Shown here in pieces: positions 8,893 to 15,449 of a DNA stretch of 64,000 bases. The DNA lies in the NCBI GenBank assembly GCA_963699305.1, contig OY969431.1, positions 434,001-498,000 of the forward strand, in the 5' to 3' direction. Source of the DNA: JBGQAS01 sp963699305. GTDB lineage: Bacteria; Chloroflexota; Anaerolineae; Anaerolineales; Anaerolineaceae. How positions within the stretch are numbered: position 1 is the stretch's first letter; every line of letters starts with the position of its first letter. A program made the translations under genes and the position numbers. The notes below the pieces were generated by a model. It saw only the letters and a list, made by a program, of their open reading frames with translations, made no database searches and was not told the origin of the DNA.

Positions 8893-9486
8893 ATGAAAAT
8901 TCACAGCCTGGGAGTAATTTCGTTGGTTTTATGCGGTATGTTTCTCACAGCCTGCAGTTCATCGGGGGTTTTCATGGATGGAGATGTGGCATATGCAGCT
9001 CCAGGGAAGACGGTGAATTTAAGCTTCATCATGGCATCTTGCATCAAAGGGTATTGGTCAAGCAATGATTTGAAATTGACGCTCAATGCTTCCGATGGTC
9101 AAGTATTCTATGAAGAGACAATTTCTCATCCCAAGGATTGGGATGATTCTTTGGACACTGACGATGACATGCACGTAATATCGGTAGACTTCAAGTTTGG
9201 TATTCCAGAAAATATCACTGTTGGATCAGTTTTCACCGGCAAATTAATGGGTACGATGGCCTGTCCTCAAATAACGGGAGTAAAAACGCAATCAATAATC
9301 GTTGCAGAGTACGATCTGGATAGAGATGTGGAACTGCATATAACAACTGAAAAAGAAATTCGATCGTTGAGAACCAAAAATTTTTGGGCAATACTGGGTG
9401 GGGCGGGAATATTTGTCGCGATATTATTGGCTGTTTTCATTGTCGGCGGAATATTTCAAAATATGAAACCGAAATATCGACTTTAG
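8893..9486 (+). CDS. Lipoprotein with C-terminal membrane helix, tandem paralogue 2
   Basis: 197 residues, exactly the length of the preceding paralogue. Start at ATG 8893 behind GGAAGGGATA; promoter TATAAT at 8845-8850. Lipobox GMFLTAC, then the same succession as the neighbour: APGKTVNLSFIMASCIKGYW, SSNDLKLTLNASDGQVFYEE, IPENITVGSVFTGKLMGT. A hydrophobic C-terminal helix (AILGGAGIFVAILLAVFIVG) and a short basic end follow. The conserved Cys in ASCIKGYW/AKCIQSYW and in MACP/GKCP could form a disulfide. Clearly a tandem duplication with substantial divergence. Function unknown. Confidence 0.75.
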   Translation: MKIHSLGVISLVLCGMFLTACSSSGVFMDGDVAYAAPGKTVNLSFIMASCIKGYWSSNDLKLTLNASDGQVFYEETISHPKDWDDSLDTDDDMHVISVDFKFGIPENITVGSVFTGKLMGTMACPQITGVKTQSIIVAEYDLDRDVELHITTEKEIRSLRTKNFWAILGGAGIFVAILLAVFIVGGIFQNMKPKYRL

Positions 9487-9496
9487 TAATTGAGTG

Positions 9497-9608
9497 AAGA
9501 TTGCCACGTCGTGCCTGGGGCACTCCTCGCAATGACATAATCAGGTTTGTCATTCTGAACGAGGTCCACCGAATGATCGCGAAGCATGCCCTTGGGGCAA
9601 GAATCTCT
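9497..9608. repeat. Interspersed palindromic element, copy 1
   Basis: A 39-nt block (9499-9537) begins GATTGCCACGTCGTGCC and ends CTCCTCGCAATGACA. It recurs with two mismatches at 10426-10464. It is followed by a second arm, GTCATTCTGAACGAGG ... GAATCTC. Such CATTGCGAGGAG / GCAATC intergenic elements occur in many bacterial genomes as small non-coding repeats. Confidence 0.75.
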
Positions 9609-9616
9609 CTTTTCTT

Positions 9617-10282
9617 TTACGGTATCCCCAGCTCGCGTTTTTCGACGACCATCCCTTGATGTTGCCAAACCAGCATTCCGATGGAAGCGAGAATGGAGAT
9701 AAACCCATAAACGAGAAAAACAGTCTGGGTGGGTACCAGGAACATGTGAATCGTAAAGCCTAAAAGCACAACAACCAATCCGCCATATACGATGAGTGGA
9801 GTCCTAAAACCGTGAAAGATTTCCGGTGGAAAGGCATCCCTCCCCCCAGCGAAGAAAAAGTTCAACTGGTTGAACAAAGCGCTGAACGCCAGCGCGGTTA
9901 ATGCTGCCATCCAAACCGGAGGATTGTTTAGGTTGAGAGCTGCGTAGGCAACCGCTACATTCCCCAGCAACAAACCCAGAGAGGATAGGATCGTGATAGG
10001 CCACTTTAAAACCAAACTGCCCCAACTCACCGACACCCAAAAATAGTCGATGGCCAGAAGCGTGGCTAGAAAGTACAATCCCTGGTACCAGGTGGGACTC
10101 TTCAACGCTTCAATGACCGGCGAGATCTGCGTAACAAGAATGCCAATGGCGATGCCGCCCAGCACCGACCACCAGGTGATCTGCGCCTGGCGTTGGTATG
10201 CAACATCTTCCGGGCCGCGCTCGCGCCAGTATTTGAGATTTTTCGATTTGGCTGGAGTTCTTGATGGAGTCTGAGTTTTCAA
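9617..10282 (-). CDS. Integral membrane protein of unknown function
   Basis: 221 residues, starting at TTG 10282 with GGAGGG seven bases upstream. A basic, hydrophilic N-terminus of about 35 residues (TPAKSKNLKYWRERGPEDVA) is followed by six predicted transmembrane helices, for example TWWSVLGGIAIGILVTQIS, WMAALTALAFSALF and VFLVYGFISILASIGMLVW. No transporter or enzyme motif is visible. It is flanked on both sides by copies of the palindromic repeat (9497-9608 and 10353-10464). I do not recognise the family. Confidence 0.7.
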   Translation of the reverse strand: MKTQTPSRTPAKSKNLKYWRERGPEDVAYQRQAQITWWSVLGGIAIGILVTQISPVIEALKSPTWYQGLYFLATLLAIDYFWVSVSWGSLVLKWPITILSSLGLLLGNVAVAYAALNLNNPPVWMAALTALAFSALFNQLNFFFAGGRDAFPPEIFHGFRTPLIVYGGLVVVLLGFTIHMFLVPTQTVFLVYGFISILASIGMLVWQHQGMVVEKRELGIP

Positions 10283-10352
10283 ATTACCCTCCGCATGTGT
10301 CTCTGGTGAACGTGTTATTGAGAGAATAATATCAATACCATTAAAAATTCGC

Positions 10353-10464
10353 TGTCATTGCGAGCCCTTGCAGGTTGAGGGCGTGGCAATCTTCACCCTA
10401 TCTGCTCGAACCTTCGTAGTGTGAGGATTGCCACGTCGTGCCCGGGGTACTCCTCGCAATGACA
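10353..10464. repeat. Interspersed palindromic element, copy 2
   Basis: A long imperfect inverted repeat. Left arm TGTCATTGCGAGCCCTTGC ... GTGGCAATC, right arm GATTGCCACGTCGTGCC ... CTCCTCGCAATGACA. The right arm matches copy 1 in 37 of 39 bases. The element fills most of the gap between the membrane-protein gene and the DinB-like gene. Confidence 0.75.
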
Positions 10465-10479
10465 TCATCAGATTCAACA

Positions 10480-11157
10480 TTAAACCTTCATCAACTTCTT
10501 CTTCATCTTCATGATCTCGTTCAAGTGGATCAGGTTGTGCCGTGTCGGAGGCATCAGCAGCAGACCGGCGCAGGTCAGCCCGCCCCAGTACTCCGGCACG
10601 CCCGTGGCGTAGGGAGCCACCGCACCCTCGGGGATCAGCCGCGCCACCCGCCCCGGGTCCACGCTGAGCTGCCATTCGGCGGGGTCGAGTGCGCACACAT
10701 TCTCGCGCGTGCGTTTACCGACCTCGTTGCGGTAATCGAGCATGGCTGGCAGATTGATATCCAACCCCAGTTGCACCACCTTGTCATGCGGGAGCAGGTT
10801 GCCGGTATCGCTCACCTCGATGTTGAGCTTCTCCTGCCAGCCGCCCTCGGTGAACACCTGCTCGCGGTCCGCCAGCACGATGTTCATGGCGGCATCCTCG
10901 ATGCGCGCCGCGTGCCACACGATCCACGCCGCCGAGTGCTCGCAGCCCTCAGGGATGGCGCGCCATTCGGCGTTACCCATTCCAGAAAGTGCGATGTCCG
11001 CGAGCGTGAGGGTGGGGGAGTGGGAAATTGCGCCAAAATGCACAGTTGCGTGCTGACTGAGGAACAGGTCGATGGCGGTCTGCGGGTGGGCGGGATCCGC
11101 CAGCGCGGCGCGCAATAGTTTATGTCGGGAATTGAATTGAGCCAGGGGAGGGGTCAT
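10480..11157 (-). CDS. DinB-like four-helix protein
   Basis: 225 residues, from ATG 11157; upstream in-frame codons are not plausible. The sequence SAAWIVWHAARIEDAAMNIVL and the late RHNLIHLNEI carry spaced histidines. Together they resemble the metal-binding histidines of the DinB/YfiT superfamily, whose members include thiol-dependent transferases. GC-rich and well coded. It stands alone between a repeat element and a strong divergent promoter. Substrate unknown. Confidence 0.65.
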   Translation of the reverse strand: MTPPLAQFNSRHKLLRAALADPAHPQTAIDLFLSQHATVHFGAISHSPTLTLADIALSGMGNAEWRAIPEGCEHSAAWIVWHAARIEDAAMNIVLADREQVFTEGGWQEKLNIEVSDTGNLLPHDKVVQLGLDINLPAMLDYRNEVGKRTRENVCALDPAEWQLSVDPGRVARLIPEGAVAPYATGVPEYWGGLTCAGLLLMPPTRHNLIHLNEIMKMKKKLMKV

Positions 11158-11223
11158 GGGAATATTATATATGGAGATGAAAATCCATACCCGGGAAGCG
11201 CTTCTCCGGGCGGTCACACCCCC

Positions 11224-11252
11224 TTGACAAACCGTATCGAAAGTTGTATTAT
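11224..11252 (+). promoter_or_regulatory. Sigma-70-type promoter of the membrane protein/HTH pair
   Basis: TTGACA (11224-11229), 17-bp spacer, TATTAT (11247-11252). The ATG is 50 nt downstream with AGGAG at 11291-11295. One of the best consensus promoters in the window. Confidence 0.8.
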
Positions 11253-11301
11253 GCAAATAACTTTGTGGCGCAAAGGATAATATATAAATTAGGAGTAAAT
11301 T

Positions 11302-11958
11302 ATGAATACACAATTTGACCTCAAGGAAATCGAACGCAAGGCGTTCCGTTCCACCTTCCAGGATGGTTTACTGGATATGCAATACGGCCTGATGGTCGTT
11401 GGCATGTCCATCTTCATCTATCGCCCTGAAAGTGGGTACAGCGTTATGAACATCATCCTGATGCTAGTGACTTTCGGTCTGGCGAACCTGCTCTTCTGGC
11501 TGGGCAAGAAGTTCATTACCCTGCCGCGCATGGGGCAGGTGAAGTTCGGGGAAACACGTAAAAAACGCAACCGCACGTTGATCATCGTCATGTCCTGCTT
11601 CGTGCTGCTCCAGGTCGTCCTGCTGGGGTTCACGGTCTTTGCATGGCTGGATCCGCAGGCAGCCCTGAAAATCAACACCTTCCTAAAGGACAGGAACATC
11701 ATGGACCTGGCGGTGGCGCTTGTCGGGGCACTGATCGTGAGCACCGGCATGCTGCTGGTGGCGTACTTCACGGACTTCGCCCGCGGTTATTACATCGCCA
11801 TCATGATGTCGCTGGCAGTGTTCCTGATGATCTACATCAATAAACCGCTATACCCGATTCTGATCGGCGCATTGATCCTCATCCCCGGCATCGTGCTGTT
11901 CGTGCGCTTCCTCAAGCGCTACCCGCTGCACCGGGAGGGGGAGGGTTTCCATGGCTAA
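11302..11958 (+). CDS. Membrane protein co-transcribed with a winged-helix regulator
   Basis: 218 residues. A short cytosolic N-terminus (MNTQFDLKEIERKAFRSTFQ) is followed by about six hydrophobic helices (GLMVVGMSIFIY, IILMLVTFGLANLLFWLG, LIIVMSCFVLLQVVLLGFTVF and others) and a basic C-terminus. The 3' end overlaps the following HTH gene by 8 nt. No enzymatic motif. Membrane protein plus small ArsR/MarR-like regulator pairs are common; here the regulator probably controls this operon. Ligand and role unknown. Confidence 0.75.
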   Translation: MNTQFDLKEIERKAFRSTFQDGLLDMQYGLMVVGMSIFIYRPESGYSVMNIILMLVTFGLANLLFWLGKKFITLPRMGQVKFGETRKKRNRTLIIVMSCFVLLQVVLLGFTVFAWLDPQAALKINTFLKDRNIMDLAVALVGALIVSTGMLLVAYFTDFARGYYIAIMMSLAVFLMIYINKPLYPILIGALILIPGIVLFVRFLKRYPLHREGEGFHG

Positions 11959-12277
11959 ATCCACGCAAGGTGCCGATCTCCCGAGCCTGGTGGATATCGA
12001 CAAGCTGGTGCATGAGCCGGCCCGCCTGGCGGTGATGGCGCTGCTGTATGTGGTCGAGAGCGCCGATTTCACCTTCGTGATGAACCAGACCGGGCTCACC
12101 TGGGGCAATCTCTCGGCGCACCTGACCAAGCTGGAGGAAGCGGGATACATCGCCGTGGAGAAGAGCTTCAAAGGCAAACGCCCCAACACCGCCCTGCGCC
12201 TGACCCCCCAGGGGAGGACGGCGTTTTATGAGTATGTTGGGAAGATGAAGAAGGTCTTGAAGGATTTCTCGGAATGA
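11951..12277 (+). CDS. Small winged-helix transcriptional regulator
   Basis: 108 residues of a single winged-helix domain: ARLAVMALLYVVESADFTFV, then MNQTGLTWGNLSAHLTKLEEAGYI as helix-turn-helix and the wing KSFKGKRPNTALRLTPQG. This is the stand-alone transcriptional-regulator type related to ArsR/MarR. It overlaps the upstream membrane-protein gene by 8 nt. The last 45 codons are duplicated as a remnant at 14331-14465. Confidence 0.85.
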   Translation: MAKSTQGADLPSLVDIDKLVHEPARLAVMALLYVVESADFTFVMNQTGLTWGNLSAHLTKLEEAGYIAVEKSFKGKRPNTALRLTPQGRTAFYEYVGKMKKVLKDFSE

Positions 12278-12297
12278 TTATGATGGTCTGAAAAAAA

Positions 12298-12330
12298 GAG
12301 TGCATCCGATAATGGATGCACTCAATTCTT
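12298..12330 (+). terminator. Terminator after the HTH gene
   Basis: Perfect stem GAGTGCATCC / GGATGCACTC (12298-12307 with 12314-12323), 6-nt loop, then AATTCTTT. A related hairpin with the same GAGTGCA core follows the HTH remnant at 14488. The rest of the gap to 12472 shows nothing I can name. Confidence 0.75.
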
Positions 12331-12472
12331 TACCTTAGCTTCCGAGTTTATCGATGCTATGAACCCGGCGGTTTCTGGTTCAAGTCAGTTTAAAGGACTA
12401 CGATTCCTTATTTAACAACTTTGTGACAAACCGTTTTTCCGAATATTTCAAGGAAGGTAAATTAAACAGATA

Positions 12473-13528
12473 TTAAACGTGGATCGTCTCCGGCTGGCCG
12501 CCATCCACGTTAATATTCTGCCCGGTAATCCATCTGCTTTCCTCTGTAGCGAGGAATATTACAACCGGTGCAATATCACCGGCAGGATCGCCCACTCTTC
12601 CCATCGAGTTGTGGGACATCATATCCTTCACCCATTCTGAATATTCAGGTGCCAACTTAGTTAGGATGGTGTCGGTGATCGCAACCGGGCTGATGGTGTT
12701 GACGCGAATGCCATCCACACCCCATTCGCGGGCTACAACCATGGAGAGTGCGCGGATCGCCCCTTTGTCGGCTGCATAGGATGCATATAGCTCCAGCCCC
12801 ACCTGGTACATACCAGAAGTGAAATTAATAATGGAGGAAGACTTGCCCTTCAGATAGGGGTAGCATAATTTCATCAGGTGCCAGTGAGCATAAACGCCTG
12901 TGTGCAGTGCTGTATCCAGCATGCTAATATCTTGATCAACGAAATCGAGGCGGTCTGCTTCGAAATTTGCACTGTTGATCAAAACGTCAACTGTGCCGAA
13001 TCGTTTGATGGTTTTATCAATGAAATTTTTTAGATCCTCATACTTCGAGACGTCACATGTTAAAGCCAGGACTTCCGCGCCTTCTTTCTCGCAGAGCTCG
13101 GCTGTTGCCATCAACTTGTCTGTTCTCCTGGCGCAAATAGCCAACTTGGCGCCCTCCCTGGCTAAACAAACGGAGATTTGCTTGCCAAGACCGGCACTTA
13201 CGCCTGTAAGCACCACCACTTTTCCGTCCAGCCTTTTCATGGGATTCTTCTTTTGATCGTTCACAGGTGCGATCCCCTTTTTTACTGGAGGCGTGGCAGG
13301 TGCAGGCGCGTGCTCTGCGAGGGCTTGCAGCTTCTTGTCTATTTCTGCCAGTTTTTCCTTGGGGATATCCGCCTGGGGGAGGCTTGCGATGAACTTAAGT
13401 GACATCCCAAATCCCATCTTCAACTGACGGTTCTTGGAGATCCCCGGTAAACACTCCTCCAAAACTGCTGCTGCCCGGGAATCTTTCATTAAGTCACCTA
13501 ATTTTGACTCTATAGAAAACTTTGCCAT
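12473..13528 (-). CDS. Short-chain dehydrogenase with an extra N-terminal helical domain
   Basis: 351 residues from ATG 13528 behind AAAGGAGATAATACC. Residues 1-65 (MAKFSIESKLGDLMKDSRAA, LPGISKNRQLKMGFGMSLKF) form a compact helical domain that is not part of ordinary SDRs, followed by an Ala/Pro linker. The SDR domain begins near residue 100. It has VVVLTGVSAGLGKQI (TGxxxGxG NAD(P) motif), a CDVS acidic loop, INSAN (NAG-like), IINFTSG (Ser), YASYAADKGAI (YxxxK) and the C-terminal NVDGGQ. It probably oxidises or reduces an alcohol/ketone using NAD(P). Divergent from a TetR gene that likely controls it. Confidence 0.85.
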   Translation of the reverse strand: MAKFSIESKLGDLMKDSRAAAVLEECLPGISKNRQLKMGFGMSLKFIASLPQADIPKEKLAEIDKKLQALAEHAPAPATPPVKKGIAPVNDQKKNPMKRLDGKVVVLTGVSAGLGKQISVCLAREGAKLAICARRTDKLMATAELCEKEGAEVLALTCDVSKYEDLKNFIDKTIKRFGTVDVLINSANFEADRLDFVDQDISMLDTALHTGVYAHWHLMKLCYPYLKGKSSSIINFTSGMYQVGLELYASYAADKGAIRALSMVVAREWGVDGIRVNTISPVAITDTILTKLAPEYSEWVKDMMSHNSMGRVGDPAGDIAPVVIFLATEESRWITGQNINVDGGQPETIHV

Positions 13529-13571
13529 GGTATTATCTCCTTTTATTAAAATAGGGCACTCGTCATTAAAA

Positions 13572-13600
13572 ATTATAGGTACATTGGGTAAACGAATCAA
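13572..13600 (-). promoter_or_regulatory. Promoter of the short-chain dehydrogenase gene
   Basis: Minus strand: TTGATT (13600-13595), 17-bp spacer, TATAAT (13577-13572). It lies in the 168-bp intergenic region shared with the divergent tetR gene, so the TetR protein could control both directions. No unambiguous palindromic operator was found. Confidence 0.65.
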
Positions 13601-13696
13601 TCAGCATATATAATTACGGTGTTTGAAAAACGGATATAAGACTATGATTATGTCGGAAAAATAGACACGAAGCCCATGATTGGTGGAGGAGAGGAG

Positions 13697-14263
13697 ATGA
13701 GAAAAAATAGCAAGGTTAAATATATGCAAACGGTGCTGGGGGAGAGTTTGCTTGTCCTTCTAAAGACAAAACCCATCGAAAAAATTACAGTCACCGATAT
13801 CTGCAAACTGGTGGAAATTAATCGTGGAACTTTCTATGCATATTTTCTCAACCCTTTGGACCTGTTTTCCAAGATCGAAGAGGAATTGTATAAAGAGTTG
13901 GTGGCACACTCGGATCGACCAACGGATCTCTCGAAAGTGGCGTTTAACGACTACTTTCGCAGGCAGTTTGATCTTTATTATGACTACAAGGACCTGATGC
14001 AGGTATTGTTTGGTGAATTTGGAGATAGAAAGTTCCTTGTGAAATGCGCGATGATAGGATATGAAGGCGCGATAAGCGATTGGCACACGATGGCACCAAA
14101 TATTGACAGATCATATCTTGAGTATATTTTTGCTTACATATATAACGGATGTCTGGGTATTGTTGAGCTTTGGATAAAAAACGGCTTTCGTGAAAATCCG
14201 GTAGAAATGGCTGCGCTCGTAACCAAATTCTTTACGGGTAGTTTGGAAAAATACTTGAGTTAA
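13697..14263 (+). CDS. TetR/AcrR-family regulator
   Basis: 188 residues from ATG 13697, directly behind GGAGGAGAGGAG; the ATG at 13676 would overlap that site. The N-terminal helix-turn-helix is recognisable: LLKTKPIEKITVTDICKLVEINRGTFYAYF. The C-terminal domain (FAYIYNGCLGIVELWIKNGF) is the type found in the DhaS-like TetR subgroup (TetR_C). Divergent from the SDR gene, which suggests ligand-controlled expression of that enzyme. Confidence 0.85.
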   Translation: MRKNSKVKYMQTVLGESLLVLLKTKPIEKITVTDICKLVEINRGTFYAYFLNPLDLFSKIEEELYKELVAHSDRPTDLSKVAFNDYFRRQFDLYYDYKDLMQVLFGEFGDRKFLVKCAMIGYEGAISDWHTMAPNIDRSYLEYIFAYIYNGCLGIVELWIKNGFRENPVEMAALVTKFFTGSLEKYLS

Positions 14264-14330
14264 TAGGATGACCTCTTGAGACAACAATAATCCTCTTTCC
14301 TGAGACAGGAAACCTTTTTGGTAGGGTGCT

Positions 14331-14465
14331 GGGTACATTGCCGTGGAGAAAAGCTTCAAGGGCAAGCGCCCCAACACCGCCCTGCGCCTGACCCCCCAGG
14401 GACGGGGTGCGATTCATGAATATGTCGGGAAGATGAAACGGGTATTCAAAGATCTCCCAGGCTGA
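14331..14465 (+). pseudogene. Remnant: last 45 codons of a duplicated winged-helix gene
   Basis: Reads YIAVEKSFKGKRPNTALRLT and on to a TGA. It aligns without gaps to codons 65-109 of the HTH gene at 12143-12277 (135 nt in both), with only scattered substitutions (for example GRTAFYEYV against GRGAIHEYV). The 5' half, start codon and promoter are absent, so it cannot be translated as such. It is followed by a hairpin with the same GAGTGCA core as the parent's terminator. It marks a segmental duplication or recombination on the far side of the TetR/SDR pair. Confidence 0.85.
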
Positions 14466-14487
14466 TAACAAGGTTCTGGTGAAAGAA

Positions 14488-14524
14488 AAAGAGTGCAATC
14501 GAAAATAGATGCACTCTTTGGTTT
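14488..14524 (+). terminator. Hairpin following the HTH remnant
   Basis: Stem AAAGAGTGCA / TGCACTCTTT (14488-14497 with 14510-14519) with a 12-nt loop, followed by GGTTTCC. It is related to the terminator at 12298, so it was part of the duplicated segment. It could still stop transcription from the tetR gene. Confidence 0.6.
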
Positions 14525-14623
14525 CCTGCATGATTCAGACAATGCTAACATAGATTGGGAGTGTTGAATTCAAAAAAACTGGAAATCGCACAAAACTAGA
14601 GAATATGGTTTCTAGAATATATA

Positions 14624-15390
14624 TCAGCTTGTCTTCGATAGCGAGGAGAGATAATTCTGAACAATTTCAGAAAGATCGAGTCTTAATTCTTTCATAACAG
14701 CTTGGATTTGTAAATCCAAAAGAATGACAAGATGATACAACCTCCATAACATGTCTTTTAATAATGCTTGCTTTGAAATATCTCGCATATTAGTAAGTGT
14801 TACTAATTCCTCCAAGTTGCTTGGTGATAGATCATCATGTACTAGGAAACTATTTCTTACTTTTCTTATGATATCTTTTAACTTTAGTTTGTCGCTATAT
14901 TCCCTTTCAAGATATCCATTAATTTCATATAAGTAACTCCCCAAATTCAATGGATTTAATACTAGAATAGCAGTGCCGCCACAAGGTAAATTTTTATGAT
15001 TAGGTTTTCCTTCATCAACCAAAAAAGAGAAATTAGATAGAAATAAACGCAATTTAGATAAAATCTAGTGGGTGTCGAACTACCATGGGTAAGCAAAGCA
15101 CTTTGCTGAACACTTTCATATCCATAGCATAATTCATGTAATTTGAACCCTAAACTATAGAGTTGTAATCTTTGAGTAATTGATAGATCAACATTCGGAA
15201 GTAAAATATTATTAAATCGGCTTGATCCAAATTCCGATCGGGTAACTAATATGCGGATATTTGCGATATTCTTTTCAAACTCAATGTCACTTTTCTGCGA
15301 GAGATTTGATATCAGAATCTTTTCAAATATATCCCCTAATGCTTGGTTAGGATTACCATTAATTGATTCCTGATTCCGATTTATATTCAA
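14624..15390 (-). CDS. AT-rich orphan gene, HEPN-like motif, one frameshift
   Basis: Two frames (15390 to about 15063, and about 15060 to 14624) join into about 255 residues if the T4 run on the minus strand (forward 15060-15063) is read as T5. The join gives TPTRFLSKLRLFLSNFSFLV. The protein is helical and charged, with no signal. Residues near position 190 read IIRKVRNSFLVHDDL. This fits the R-x4-6-H motif of HEPN ribonuclease domains, including the common RN start. Codon and base use (about one third GC) contrast sharply with the GC-rich nrdJ next to it, which suggests transfer. A toxin or abortive-infection role is inference; no antitoxin is visible beside it. Confidence 0.5.
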
Positions 15391-15449
15391 AACTTACGAT
15401 TTCTATTTAAAGCAATAAAAATACCCTTGACTGAAATGAAATTGAATAA

